NCBI GenBank assembly: GCA_904846265.1
Contig: CAJHAA010000014.1
Location: 21,225 to 85,224, forward strand
Source of the DNA: Psychrobacter immobilis
GTDB taxonomy: Bacteria > Pseudomonadota > Gammaproteobacteria > Pseudomonadales > Moraxellaceae
Direction of reading: 5' to 3'
Length of the DNA stretch: 64,000 nucleotides
The translations under genes and the position numbers were made by a program. The notes under the pieces are model-generated. The model was not told the origin of the DNA, searched no databases, and saw only the letters and a program-made list of their open reading frames with translations. Of the stretch, positions 28,832 through 37,722 are shown in pieces; position 1 is the first letter of the stretch; each line of letters begins with the position of its first letter.

Positions 28832-28861
28832 AAAAAAAAGACCGCCTAGGCGATCTTTTTT
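28832..28861 (-). terminator. Hairpin terminator after map
   Basis: On the minus strand AAAAAAGATCGCC pairs with GGCGGTCTTTTTTTT around a short loop (one mismatch), just after the map stop. It suggests that glnD is not simply read through from map. Confidence 0.65.
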
Positions 28862-28865
28862 GATA

Positions 28866-29660
28866 TTACTGGGTCAAAAAACTTAGGTCTTCTTCAGGGC
28901 GAGTGGTAAACACCTCACAGCCATTATCGGTCACGACCATCGTATGCTCCCACTGTGCTGACAGCTTACGGTCTTTAGTAATTGCCGTCCATTCATCAGG
29001 CAAAATCTTGGTTTGCCATGTACCTTGGTTAATCATCGGCTCGATGGTAAAGGTCATGCCTGTTTTTAGCTCAAAGCCTGTACCTTTTTTGCCATAATGC
29101 ATGACTTGCGGCTCATGGTGAAACTCATTACTAATGCCGTGACCACAGAACTCGCGAACGATACTGAAACGTTCAGGCTCGACCACTGCTTGGATAGCAG
29201 CACCGACATCACCTAGACGCGCACCGTTTTTGACGACACTCATACCAGCATATAGGGCGTCTTGTGCCACTTTGCAGATACGTTGTGCCATGATAGAGCC
29301 GTTACCAACGATCCACATTTTTGAGGTATCGCCATAGTAGCCATCTTTTATCACGGTCACATCGATATTGATGATATCACCATCTTTCAGTAGCTTGTTT
29401 TCGGCTGGAATACCATGACAAACCACATGATTAATCGAGGTACAAATTGATTTTGGGAAGCCATTATAGTTAAGCGGTGCAGGAATAGCCTGTTGCACAT
29501 TAACGATATAGTCATGGGCGATTTGGTTAAGTGCCTCGGTACTGATGCCAACTCGAACGTGCTCATCGAGCATGACAAGGACATCACTGGCAAGTTTACC
29601 GGCCACGCGCATTTTTTCTATGGCTTCTGGGGACTGGATAAGGGATTTTTTAGTCATCAT
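28866..29660 (-). CDS. map: Methionine aminopeptidase, type I
   Basis: Map removes the initiator methionine from nascent proteins, using two metal ions. The 264-residue protein has all five metal ligands in context: the two aspartates of NIDVTVIKDGYYGDTSKMW, His of CGHGISNEFHHEPQVMHYG, Glu of FTIEPMI and Glu of QWEHTMVVTDNG; the substrate-contacting His lies in VVCHGIPAE. An additional histidine replaces the usual glutamate in FHEEP (here FHHEP). Double ATG at the start; the ribosome-binding site is weak. Neighbours glnD and dapC match the Pseudomonas order, but rpsB/tsf are not on the other side here. Confidence 0.95.
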   Translation of the reverse strand: MMTKKSLIQSPEAIEKMRVAGKLASDVLVMLDEHVRVGISTEALNQIAHDYIVNVQQAIPAPLNYNGFPKSICTSINHVVCHGIPAENKLLKDGDIINIDVTVIKDGYYGDTSKMWIVGNGSIMAQRICKVAQDALYAGMSVVKNGARLGDVGAAIQAVVEPERFSIVREFCGHGISNEFHHEPQVMHYGKKGTGFELKTGMTFTIEPMINQGTWQTKILPDEWTAITKDRKLSAQWEHTMVVTDNGCEVFTTRPEEDLSFLTQ

Positions 29661-29955
29661 TATATTACTTATAGTTATGGAATTAATGGCTTGAATTATA
29701 ACATAAATGAAGACGCTACTGTTTTACGTTAAGTGATAGTGAACCTATCATTATTATTGATAATAATTGCTTTACAGCGAAGTAGGAGCAGTTGTGACCC
29801 TCTAGTCACGATAATATATTCATATTTTGACAATTTAGTTGAATGTTACAGAAGATATAAGTAATGTAATTTTGCATGCTAAAGGAATTAGCAGCAATCT
29901 TTGCCGATATTATGAGGTAAAGATAATCAAAATTAATGATAACAAGGACGTTATT

Positions 29956-31032
29956 ATGACGCTAAAATCTTCTCTAGCTTCGGCTTTCACGCCCAGCGCA
30001 TTTCTCCCCTCACTTGGTGCTATCGGTGCCGGTGTACTCTTAATGGCTCTACAAACCACCTCGGCTCAAGCTGCTGGTCAATACTATAATTGCGCCAATT
30101 CAACCGGATGTGAGCTGGTCAGCAACAAATACTGGACGTCAAATCATACTGATACAAAATACCCAATTGTTATGGCACATGGTCTTGGCGGCTTCACTAA
30201 CTTGTTTGGGATTATCGACTACTTCAATGGCATTCCTCAAGAGTTGATGAAAGGCGGCTCAGAGGTATATACCACCAAAACGTCAGCCGTCAATAACAGT
30301 GAGATTCGCGGAGAGCAGCTGCTACAACAAGTCAAAACCATCACTGCCATTTCAGGTGAGCCTAAAGTCAATTTATTTGGACACAGTCAAGGCGGTATAG
30401 ATATCCGCTATGTCGCTGGCGTCGCGCCAAAATATGTCGCATCAGTCACGGCAGTCTCAAGCCCAGAACAAGGGTCAAAAACGGCAGATTTTGTCAAAAA
30501 CACCCTCGAGCCAAACAACACCACAGGTAATCCATCCAATGTCACAACACAGCTAGTCTCAGGCGTGTTCAATTTGATTGGTGGCTTTACAGACGTTGGT
30601 TCAGGTATCAGTTTTAAAGAGATACAAGAGCAAGATGGCTGGCAAGCGCTCGTGGCTCTATCAACCGATGGTGCGGCTAAGTTCAATGCCAAATTTCCTG
30701 CGGCAATGCCAAAAAATTATTGTGGTCAGCCGACCAGTACTGCTGTCAATGGCATTAAATATTATTCGTTCAGCGGGGTGGGGCAAATAACGAGCGCACT
30801 GGATCCTAGTGATTATCTATTGGCAGCAACGAGCGTGCCATTTGCAGGCGAGTCTAATGATGGGTTGGTGTCTGCTTGCTCAAGTCGTCTTGGTTATGTG
30901 ATTCGGGATAATTATAGAATGAACCATTTGGATTCAGCCGATCAAGTATTAGGTCTGACGGCATGGGGCGATTCTGAGCCAAAATCTATCTATCGTACTC
31001 AGGTCAATCGTCTTAAAAACGCTAACCTTTAA
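29956..31032 (+). CDS. lipA: Secreted triacylglycerol lipase (Lif-dependent, family I)
   Basis: An extracellular lipase of the Pseudomonas/Burkholderia LipA type hydrolysing triglycerides. The start at 29956 is set by AAGGA at 29944-29948. The N-terminal signal peptide ends near SAQAAG. The lipase core shows YPIVMAHGLGGFTNLFG (oxyanion hole) and the nucleophile elbow LFGHSQGGIDIRYVAG. The DGLV segment (SNDGLVSACSSRLG) and the following NHLDSADQVLG carry the expected Asp and His region. Cysteine pairs fit disulfide-stabilised lipases. The foldase gene lies 75 bp downstream, as is usual for this family; no type II secretion genes are nearby. Confidence 0.92.
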   Translation: MTLKSSLASAFTPSAFLPSLGAIGAGVLLMALQTTSAQAAGQYYNCANSTGCELVSNKYWTSNHTDTKYPIVMAHGLGGFTNLFGIIDYFNGIPQELMKGGSEVYTTKTSAVNNSEIRGEQLLQQVKTITAISGEPKVNLFGHSQGGIDIRYVAGVAPKYVASVTAVSSPEQGSKTADFVKNTLEPNNTTGNPSNVTTQLVSGVFNLIGGFTDVGSGISFKEIQEQDGWQALVALSTDGAAKFNAKFPAAMPKNYCGQPTSTAVNGIKYYSFSGVGQITSALDPSDYLLAATSVPFAGESNDGLVSACSSRLGYVIRDNYRMNHLDSADQVLGLTAWGDSEPKSIYRTQVNRLKNANL

Positions 31033-31077
31033 TAATGTAAGCTTTTAATAACATACGCTTTTAAAAACATAAGCCTT
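31030..31077. repeat. Three tandem copies of a 16-bp unit
   Basis: Units are TAATAATGTAAGCTTT, TAATAACATACGCTTT and TAAAAACATAAGCCTT at 31030, 31046 and 31062. The first overlaps the lipase stop codon. They fill most of the gap to the foldase gene. Confidence 0.75.
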
Positions 31078-31107
31078 TAAGCTGACTTATAAAAAGAACC
31101 CTCATCT

Positions 31108-32220
31108 ATGTCGAATAATCGCCGCCCAGCCTATCTACCAATAGTTATAATCGCCGTGGTTAGCATAGCCATAACGGCGGCGGTGATTATGTGGTTCAAA
31201 CCTGATAATACACGTATGGCTACAGCGCAACCAGTATCCAGTGCCCTCACTAATGAGGCTGATGCTACTCTATCAACTGCGCTGGATAATGGCCAAGTAG
31301 TGCAAACAACTGCCGCCCAAAACCAGTCTCTATTTGTCACTGGATTGGAGCATTTGCCGCGCTCATTACAAGGCACGCAAATTGACGGCGAAATCATCAT
31401 TGACGAAAATAAGCAGTTGGTCGTCACTGAAGGTCTACGGCGTTTATTCGATTATTTTTTGTCGGCGCTGGGTGAAGAAGATGAAGCGGTTATTTATGCC
31501 CGTGTTGAAAGCTATATTCGTCACCACACGCCAGAGCCTGCCGCTAGTCAAACGGTCGCTATATTTGACCAATATATTACCTATCTTAAAGCCATTACTG
31601 AAATAGAAGAACGTTATGGCAATCTGCAATTACAAGCGGCAAAAAGCGGTGAGCTGGATCTAAATGTCGTCGCTCAGCAAAAGCAAGATGTAGCCAAGTT
31701 GCGTCAGCAGTATTTTACTAAAGAAACCATTACCGCCTTCTTTGGTGCAGAAGAAGAGTATGATGATTATAGTATGGAGATGGTCAGAATTAACCAAAAC
31801 CAGCAGCTAAACGATGTGCAAAAAGAGGCAACACGGCAGAACTATATAAGCCGTATGCCGGATAATGCGCTCAAAGCCGGTATCACCCAGCAAGCCAATC
31901 TGAACGAGCTGATGAATCGCACAAAACAGATGCAAGCAAAAGAAGCAACGGCTCAGGAATTGTATAACATGCGTCGTGATCTGGTAGGTGCTCCAGCCGC
32001 CGCACGCCTCGCGCAAGTCGATGCAGAAGATGCCAACTTTGCTCAACGTTTCGACCAATATCAAGCCCAAAAACAGCGCTTATTAAATCAAAGTGCAGAT
32101 AAAACGCAAGCACAAACCCAAATCAATCAAATCGAACAGCAGCTATTTAGTGAGGCTGAGCGCAAACGTTTGGTAGGCTATGCTGCTTTGCAACAACAGA
32201 ACCTCGCCAATCTAGAGTAA
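31108..32220 (+). CDS. lifO: Lipase-specific foldase (lipase chaperone, Lif)
   Basis: Lif proteins are inner-membrane-anchored steric chaperones that fold the secreted lipase in the periplasm before export. The 370 residues start with a single membrane helix (AYLPIVIIAVVSIAITAAVIMWF), then a variable Ala/Thr/Gln-rich linker, then the folding domain beginning SLFVTGLEHLPRSLQGTQIDG and containing the family signature RRLFDYFLSALGEE. The remainder is the all-helical clamp rich in Gln and charged residues. It is the second gene of a lipase operon. Confidence 0.93.
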   Translation: MSNNRRPAYLPIVIIAVVSIAITAAVIMWFKPDNTRMATAQPVSSALTNEADATLSTALDNGQVVQTTAAQNQSLFVTGLEHLPRSLQGTQIDGEIIIDENKQLVVTEGLRRLFDYFLSALGEEDEAVIYARVESYIRHHTPEPAASQTVAIFDQYITYLKAITEIEERYGNLQLQAAKSGELDLNVVAQQKQDVAKLRQQYFTKETITAFFGAEEEYDDYSMEMVRINQNQQLNDVQKEATRQNYISRMPDNALKAGITQQANLNELMNRTKQMQAKEATAQELYNMRRDLVGAPAAARLAQVDAEDANFAQRFDQYQAQKQRLLNQSADKTQAQTQINQIEQQLFSEAERKRLVGYAALQQQNLANLE

Positions 32221-32533
32221 TGCCTAGCATAAATGAGTAAAACGGTAATTTTAACGAGAAATTATCGGTTTTTAGGGTATATTCGAGAAGTTATATAAAA
32301 AGTGTTAGCAGTTAATGTACTGTCTAACAATAGAGGTTAGCAAAAAGACTATAGAGCGCAACAAATAACAGGGTAATCATACACTCAATCTATAATGACA
32401 GTTAAGCTCCAGTTGTGCACAATGACCGCATTATTGAGAGTAATGAATAAAGCAGTAAATTTATCATAATAAAAACGAATGTTTAGGATAAGAGCTATTT
32501 TTTTATTCTAAAAAAACCACTAGAGGAGTTTAT
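32221..32533. other. 313-bp gap between lifO and the META-domain gene
   Basis: No gene is seen. An imperfect hairpin with a T-rich tail (32240-32273, ACGGTAATTT with AAATTATCGGT) may terminate the lipase operon. The rest is AT-rich and presumably carries the promoter of the next gene. Confidence 0.4.
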
Positions 32534-33022
32534 ATGAAAAACATGACTAAAATGATGATGGCAGCGACGCTTGCGGTAGGTACATTGGCTGCTGGTTGCC
32601 AAACCACGCCTAGCGTAACAGCGCCGGTGACTCAACCAATTACTTCTAATACGCTACAAGCATATGATTGGCAGCTGGTTGACGCAAAACGCAGCAATGG
32701 CGATAAGGTTAGCCAATTGTTCTTTGATCCAGCGAAGCCGTTGACGCTAAAGTTCTTCAAAGACAGCGGCAGTGACCGTGTGACCTTTATGAACACCTGT
32801 AATAACATGGGCGCTGACTACAAGGTGGTGAATGGCAATGTCGTATTAGGCAACGTTTTATCTACTATGATGGCATGCCCTGAGCCACAAGCAAGTTTTG
32901 ATACTGCGACTTTAGCGACCGTACAAGGTAAATATAGCATCAGTAAAAATGCCAATAACACGCCTATTTTGACCATTACCAATAGCAATCAAGTTGCCCA
33001 TTTCAAAGCTGTTTCTAAATAA
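32534..33022 (+). CDS. META-domain lipoprotein (HslJ-like)
   Basis: A 162-residue outer-membrane or periplasmic lipoprotein: signal peptide with lipobox LAAGC (cysteine near residue 22). The mature part is one META (DUF306) domain, beginning LQAYDWQLVDAKRSNG and carrying the typical FMNTCNNMGADYKVVNGNVVLGN and MMACPEPQASF blocks. E. coli HslJ, of the same fold, is a heat-inducible protein linked to novobiocin resistance; the role here is unknown. GAGGAG lies upstream of the ATG. A terminator follows after a repeat block. Confidence 0.85.
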   Translation: MKNMTKMMMAATLAVGTLAAGCQTTPSVTAPVTQPITSNTLQAYDWQLVDAKRSNGDKVSQLFFDPAKPLTLKFFKDSGSDRVTFMNTCNNMGADYKVVNGNVVLGNVLSTMMACPEPQASFDTATLATVQGKYSISKNANNTPILTITNSNQVAHFKAVSK

Positions 33023-33058
33023 TTCAATCATTACAGATGGTTTTTAAATAGTATTTGC

Positions 33059-33122
33059 TAAAAGCAATATTCGATAAAAGTAACGTTGAATAAAAGCAAT
33101 GTTCTATAAAAGTTAAATGTAG
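33059..33122. repeat. Four tandem copies of a 16-bp unit
   Basis: Units are TAAAAGCAATATTCGA, TAAAAGTAACGTTGAA, TAAAAGCAATGTTCTA and TAAAAGTTAAATGTAG at 33059, 33075, 33091 and 33107, placed between the META-domain gene and its terminator. Confidence 0.85.
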
Positions 33123-33126
33123 CTTT

Positions 33127-33160
33127 AAAAGTACCTCACTATCTAGTGGGGTATTTTTTT
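33127..33160 (+). terminator. Rho-independent terminator after the META-domain gene
   Basis: AAAGTACCTCACT pairs with AGTGGGGTATTTT (two G-T wobbles) followed by seven T residues. Confidence 0.75.
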
Positions 33161-33308
33161 GTCCAAAATTTGGCATGGTTTACGCTACACTGTCATTTGC
33201 TATTAAGTAAAGTATGTAGGCTAGAATGCTTTAATGCGCTCAATCTTTTAGCCTTAATTGTCAAGATTCTCAGTACGCAATAATCAACACTTTATTGGAC
33301 GTTATTTT

Positions 33309-34313
33309 ATGTCAAAAATGCTTGTATCAAAATCATCCGTCAATATAAGAACGATAAGTAATATCACCGCACTAACGACTTTTATCCTGTTAACGGGTTG
33401 TCAGACCTTACCTAGTACGATGTCTAAAACGATGCAAGCACCTGCTAATAATATGAGTGCGAGCAATCCACTAACGGCGCAAATGTCAGCGATAGATCGG
33501 CAAGGGCGCATTGCGTATGTCGAGGAGCAAGGAATCGGAGCTGCAAAGATGTCGACGCTTTATAGCATTCGTCCTGATGGTAGTGATCGTCAGTTAATCG
33601 ATCAGCTTAATGGTTATATTTATGCGCCAGCGTGGTCAGCTGATGGGCAACTGCTGGCATATAGTAAACAAGCGCCGCGCCAACACCCTAAGATTTATAT
33701 CTATGATCGCAAAAGCAACATCCGCAACCTTGCGGTAAATGCTGAAGGCAGCAATATGTCAGCGTCGTTCTCACCTGATGGGCAAAAACTCCTCTATAGC
33801 TCGACGGTCGGCGGCAATGCTGATATCTATGAGATACGTCTGAGCGATGGTAAGACCACACAGCTCACTACGTTACCGAGCACGGAAGTACAGCCAAGTT
33901 ACGCCAGTGATGGGCAAAGTTTTGTCTATACCAGTGATAAAGTCCGCGCTGGACGCCCACGTATCTATCGCTATAACTTCGAGACTGCTAGTGCCACGCC
34001 TGTGCCAACAAGTGGCTATGTCGCCAGTCCGCAACTGAGCTTGGACGGTCAGCGCATGGCTTATCTCAATGGTCGAAAGGCCGCCGTTATGACGCTGGCT
34101 ACAGGGCAAATCACCAATCTAGCAGAGACTGGACTTGATGAACCAGCGCGTCTGTCACCATCTGCACAGTATGCTGTCTATCCGACAAAGCTTTCACAAG
34201 TGGACGGTCAAAATGGCGGCAGCTTGGTCATTCACTCATTATCTGGTAATACAAGCTATGCCATTGGTAGTAAGGTGGGCGGAGTTGTACGCTCGCCGAT
34301 ATGGGGACGTTAA
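33309..34313 (+). CDS. TolB-like beta-propeller (PD40) lipoprotein
   Basis: A 334-residue lipoprotein; the start at 33309 gives a signal peptide with lipobox LLTGC, while an upstream in-frame start lacks a ribosome-binding site. The mature part consists of about six WD40-like PD40 repeats, each with the strand pattern ending in 'SxDGQxLxYxS': APAWSADGQLLAYSK, SASFSPDGQKLLYSS, QPSYASDGQSFVYTSD, SPQLSLDGQRMAYLNG and ARLSPSAQYAVYPTK. This is the C-terminal propeller of TolB without TolB's N-terminal domain, and no tol-pal genes are nearby, so it is not TolB itself. It may bind a periplasmic or outer-membrane partner. Confidence 0.8.
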   Translation: MSKMLVSKSSVNIRTISNITALTTFILLTGCQTLPSTMSKTMQAPANNMSASNPLTAQMSAIDRQGRIAYVEEQGIGAAKMSTLYSIRPDGSDRQLIDQLNGYIYAPAWSADGQLLAYSKQAPRQHPKIYIYDRKSNIRNLAVNAEGSNMSASFSPDGQKLLYSSTVGGNADIYEIRLSDGKTTQLTTLPSTEVQPSYASDGQSFVYTSDKVRAGRPRIYRYNFETASATPVPTSGYVASPQLSLDGQRMAYLNGRKAAVMTLATGQITNLAETGLDEPARLSPSAQYAVYPTKLSQVDGQNGGSLVIHSLSGNTSYAIGSKVGGVVRSPIWGR

Positions 34314-34495
34314 AGGCAAAACCTATGTATTATGTAATGGAATGTATATATAATCCTTTATAAAACAACATAAGTTGATTTAAAAAATGTAAACTTGGCA
34401 GCATTAATTCGAGTGAGCATCATCCACATAATACCAATTTGCATAACCAAGTCATTGAGCTAATAGATTGGGTGAGCAAAAGGAGAATACGCGCA

Positions 34496-35161
34496 ATGCA
34501 AGAAGCTTTTTTAGTCTTTATCACTAAAATCAGTTTATATCCTACGATTATTTTTACAGGGCTTGTGATGTTCGTCACCTTATATTGGGTTGTGTCTTTA
34601 CTCGGTATGGCAGATATGGATAGCGTAGACCTTGGTGAGTCAGGCGGTGATGCTGATGTCTCTACCTTATCATCGACTGGTTTTTTTACGGGTCTCATGC
34701 TCAAATTTGGTCTTTACGGTGTCCCTTTAATCATCATACTAAGCTTAATTAGTTTGATCGGTTGGTTGCTCAGCTATTTATATACTAGCTTTTTACACCA
34801 ATATTTCGATTCTGGCGTTCTGTATTATTTATTCGGTACAGGGGCGCTCATTTTCGTATTGGTCGTATCCATGTGGTTGACCGGTATTATTATTTCGCCG
34901 ATTCGCAAAAATATCGCCAAAATTCCCAAACGTAATTCGTCTAATAATGTGGGTAAAGTCGCTGTTGTGCGTACGCTTAGTGTCACAGATAAACATGGCG
35001 AAGCAGAGCTAAATGATGGCGGTGCAGGATTGATATTAAAGATTCGTTCAGACACCAATGATGGTTTGCTAAAACAAGGTGATAGAGTGATGTTAATAGA
35101 GTATTTAGACGAAGCCAATACCTATCGAGTTGCTGTCGTCGAAGATAAAAAAATATTGTAA
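34496..35161 (+). CDS. YqiJ-like membrane protein with NfeD-type OB-fold domain
   Basis: A 221-residue inner-membrane protein. The start at 34496 has AAGGAG at 34480-34485; the longer frame has none. It contains an N-terminal helix (LYPTIIFTGLVMFVTLYWVVSLLG), an acidic loop (DMDSVDLGESGGDADVSTL), two or three further helices (VPLIIILSLISLIGWLLSYLY; FGTGALIFVLVVSMWLTGIII) and a soluble C-terminal OB-fold (VGKVAVVRTLSVTDKHGEAEL to YRVAVVEDKKIL). OB-fold (NfeD-clan) membrane proteins usually pair with SPFH/flotillin proteins, and indeed a flotillin is next, 250 bp downstream. This is the E. coli yqiJ-yqiK pairing. Function in other bacteria: membrane microdomain organisation; here unknown. Confidence 0.82.
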   Translation: MQEAFLVFITKISLYPTIIFTGLVMFVTLYWVVSLLGMADMDSVDLGESGGDADVSTLSSTGFFTGLMLKFGLYGVPLIIILSLISLIGWLLSYLYTSFLHQYFDSGVLYYLFGTGALIFVLVVSMWLTGIIISPIRKNIAKIPKRNSSNNVGKVAVVRTLSVTDKHGEAELNDGGAGLILKIRSDTNDGLLKQGDRVMLIEYLDEANTYRVAVVEDKKIL

Positions 35162-35411
35162 AAGTATGAATAGAGCTAATTGTTTTAGAAGTAATTGATT
35201 GTCAGAAATAGCAAGTTTTTAGAAATAGCACGAATCGTTTTAAATTTGGTTATAGTCGGTTCAATGTAGTTCAGATATCAGAATGGTGCGTGACAGGGCT
35301 ATAAAGCGCACATGCTATAAACAGTGCTATAAATAGTAGAGTTAGCTGGCTTGATGGCGTATTTGATTTATATTGAATGGATTATGGAATGTTTTAATTA
35401 AAGGAATGGAT
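35162..35411. other. 250-bp gap between the yqiJ-like gene and yqiK with small repeats
   Basis: No gene and no terminator are seen. AGAAATAGCA occurs twice near 35201 and 35220, and GCTATAAA-type words recur three times between 35298 and 35337. The absence of a terminator is consistent with read-through into the flotillin gene. Confidence 0.4.
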
Positions 35412-37487
35412 ATGGACACACTCATTATCGTCGGCGTGGTTGTAGTGCTGGCGTTTGTTTTTATGATGGTCGCACTATTGATGCTCAAGGCCTTTTACTT
35501 TAAGGTCGAGCAGGGCAAAGCACTCATTATTAACGGTGTGAGTAAAATTGCCGTACGTTTTGATGGTGGTTTTGTTTGGCCAGTCATCAACAAAAAAGAA
35601 TTGATGCGCATATCGCTCATCACGTTAGAAGTGGACAGACGCGGTAAAGAAGGTTTGATTTGCGCAGACAACATGCGTGCTGATATCACCGTGGCATTTT
35701 ATTTACGCGTCAATGAAACCGAAGAAGATGTGCTAAAAGTCGCCAAATCGGTTGGGGTTGAGCGTGCATCAGATAAAGTCGCTGTCAACGAGCTGTTTAA
35801 TGCTAAGTTCTCAGAAGCCTTAAAAACAGTTGGTAAACAGATTGATTTCGTCAAACTGTTTGAAAACCGCAGCGAGTTTCGTGACAGCATCGTTCAAGAA
35901 ATTGGTAACGATCTGAATGGTTATGTCTTAGAAGATGTGGCGATTGATTACTTAGAGCAAACGCCAAAAATATCGTTAGACTCAAGTAATATCTTAGATG
36001 CTGAAGGTATCAAAAAGATTACTCAATTAACGGCCTTTCAAAACGTCATCACCAACGAGCTTGAGCGTGATGAAGAGCTGGCTGTTAAGAAAAAGAATGT
36101 CGAAACCAGAGAGGCGATGTTAGAGCTTGAGCGTCAGCAAGCCGATGCCGAAGCCAAACAGCAACGTGAAATCTCGTCAGTGATTGCACGCGAAACGGCT
36201 GAAACTCGCAAGATTGAAGAAGAAGAGCGTAAAAAGTCTGAAACGGCTGTTATCTCGGTTGAGCAGGATTTGGCCATTCAGCGTGAGAATCAGCAACGTG
36301 AAATCGAAGTAGCAGGGCAAAATCGTCTGCGTGCGGTCGTCATTGAAGAAGAGAAAGTGACGCGTGCCCGTGATTTAGAAATCGTCTCTCGTGAGCGTGA
36401 AGTTGACTTGCAACGTATCGAAGCTGAACGTGCGATTGAGCTTGAGAAAAAAGAAATAGCCAACGTCATTCGTGAACGTATCGCAGTGGACAAAACGGTT
36501 GCGCAAGAAGAAGAGCGTATCAAAGAAGTCCGCGAAATTAGCGAAGCTGAGCGTTCTAAGCAAACACGTGTGCTAGCAGCAGAAGCCGATGCGGAAGAAA
36601 TCAAAGTACGTCAGGTGAAAAAAGCCGAAGCAGAAGAGCTGTCTGCCAAGCATAAAGCCGTCGAAATCACTACGCTTGCCGCTGCGAATCTTGAAGCATC
36701 TGCCAAAGATTCAGAAGCCAAAATTAAAATGGCCGAAGGTATCAAAGCAGAAGAGTCGGCGCATGGCTTTGCTGAAGCGGCTATCCAAGAAGTCAAAGCC
36801 GCTTCTTTGGAAAAAGAAGGCATTGCGAAAGCCAATGTTATCAAAGCGACTGGACAAGCTGAAGCACAATCAGATCGTGAAAAAGGCATGGCAGATGCTG
36901 AGGTTATCGCGGCTCGTGGCGAATCTAAGGCAAAAGCGGAACGTGATATTGGTATGGTCGATGCAGAAATCATCGCCGCTCGCGGTGAATCTACTGCCAG
37001 AGCTGAGCGTGAAAAAGGCATGGCAGATGCTCAAGTCATCGCGGCACGCGGTGAGTCAAATGCCAAAGCAGAACGCGAAGTTGGATTGGCAAAAGCCGAA
37101 GTTACTCGTGCACATTTCCAAGCCGAAGCAGATGGTCTGGTCGAGAAATTCAATGCCATGGGTAGCATGAGTAAAGAAGCACGTGAGCACGAAGAGTTCC
37201 GCATGAGCCTTGAGACGGCCTTGCAAGAAGCGCTTGCCTCAATTGATGCTGGTAAAGAGATTGCGAAAGAAAATGCTGAAGTATTGGCAGTGGCACTACA
37301 GAAAGCCAAAATCGATATTGTTGGCGGTGAAGCGCATTTCTTTGATAATTTTGCCAAGTCACTGTCTATCGGTAAAGCCATTGATGGCCTAGCAGGTAAG
37401 TCAGATACATTGAGCGGTATCATCAATGGTGTGATGGCCAGTCAAGCCATGAAATCAAACCAGAAAAATGATGATCAAGCGGTTTAA
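35412..37487 (+). CDS. yqiK: Flotillin/SPFH-domain membrane protein, YqiK type
   Basis: A 691-residue flotillin. The start at 35412 is favoured over 35406 by the spacing from AAGGA (35401-35405). There is one N-terminal membrane helix (LIIVGVVVVLAFVFMMVALLML), then an SPFH/band-7 domain (about residues 30-210: FKVEQGKALIINGVSKI, FVWPVINKKELMRISL, MRADITVAFYLRVNETEEDVLK), then about 380 residues of Glu/Lys/Arg/Ala-rich coiled coil, and a short C-terminal helical domain. The coiled coil includes a 22-residue unit repeated three times (REKGMADAEVIAARGES type). Such proteins oligomerise at the inner membrane into rings or microdomains. It is placed between the YqiJ-like protein and a giant AAA+ ATPase. 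Confidence 0.9.
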   Translation: MDTLIIVGVVVVLAFVFMMVALLMLKAFYFKVEQGKALIINGVSKIAVRFDGGFVWPVINKKELMRISLITLEVDRRGKEGLICADNMRADITVAFYLRVNETEEDVLKVAKSVGVERASDKVAVNELFNAKFSEALKTVGKQIDFVKLFENRSEFRDSIVQEIGNDLNGYVLEDVAIDYLEQTPKISLDSSNILDAEGIKKITQLTAFQNVITNELERDEELAVKKKNVETREAMLELERQQADAEAKQQREISSVIARETAETRKIEEEERKKSETAVISVEQDLAIQRENQQREIEVAGQNRLRAVVIEEEKVTRARDLEIVSREREVDLQRIEAERAIELEKKEIANVIRERIAVDKTVAQEEERIKEVREISEAERSKQTRVLAAEADAEEIKVRQVKKAEAEELSAKHKAVEITTLAAANLEASAKDSEAKIKMAEGIKAEESAHGFAEAAIQEVKAASLEKEGIAKANVIKATGQAEAQSDREKGMADAEVIAARGESKAKAERDIGMVDAEIIAARGESTARAEREKGMADAQVIAARGESNAKAEREVGLAKAEVTRAHFQAEADGLVEKFNAMGSMSKEAREHEEFRMSLETALQEALASIDAGKEIAKENAEVLAVALQKAKIDIVGGEAHFFDNFAKSLSIGKAIDGLAGKSDTLSGIINGVMASQAMKSNQKNDDQAV
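36876..37073 (+). repeat. 66-bp in-gene repeat (three copies) in the flotillin coiled coil
   Basis: Three consecutive 66-bp segments encode the 22-residue units RExGMxDAxxIAARGESxAxAE, with a degenerate fourth half-copy after 37073. The period of 22 residues fits a coiled-coil hendecad arrangement. Confidence 0.8.
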
Positions 37488-37557
37488 TGCTATATCAGGT
37501 CGAATTGACAGATATTTATATATCCAGCATTAGTAAGCAACATTAATATCAATAAAG

Positions 37558-37586
37558 AATCTGTCGTGTAGGCGGCAGATTTTTTT
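37558..37586 (+). terminator. Rho-independent terminator after yqiK
   Basis: A 9-bp stem AATCTGTCG/CGGCAGATT (one G-T wobble) with loop TGTAGG, followed by T7, 71 bp after the yqiK stop. Confidence 0.8.
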
Positions 37587-37676
37587 GGCTAACTCATCAT
37601 GATTCAGAACGACGAATCATGATGAGTTGGTTAATCTAAAAAAATAGCAGTGACGACTTGTTTTTTTAGATTAGCC
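37585..37676. repeat. Two adjacent long inverted repeats
   Basis: First: a perfect 15-bp stem 37591-37605/37614-37628 (AACTCATCATGATTC and its complement) with an 8-nt loop, extendable outward to about 21 bp with wobbles. Second: 37629-37644/37661-37676, a 16-bp stem with one wobble (GGTTAATCTAAAAAAA and TTTTTTTAGATTAGCC) around a 16-nt loop. The outer part of the first and the base of the second use the same bases (37629-37634), so the two full-length stems exclude each other. Confidence 0.85.
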
Positions 37677-37722
37677 AAGTGCTTCTTTACTTTCAATGAT
37701 TCTTTATGGCCAAAAATTCTCT

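Noticed and set aside
33059..33122. A short CRISPR-like array
   Set aside because: Units are contiguous 16-bp direct repeats without spacers, and no cas genes are present in the window.
36290..37426. Several minus-strand Ala/Ser-rich ORFs opposite the flotillin gene
   Set aside because: They are shadows of the biased coiled-coil coding sequence.
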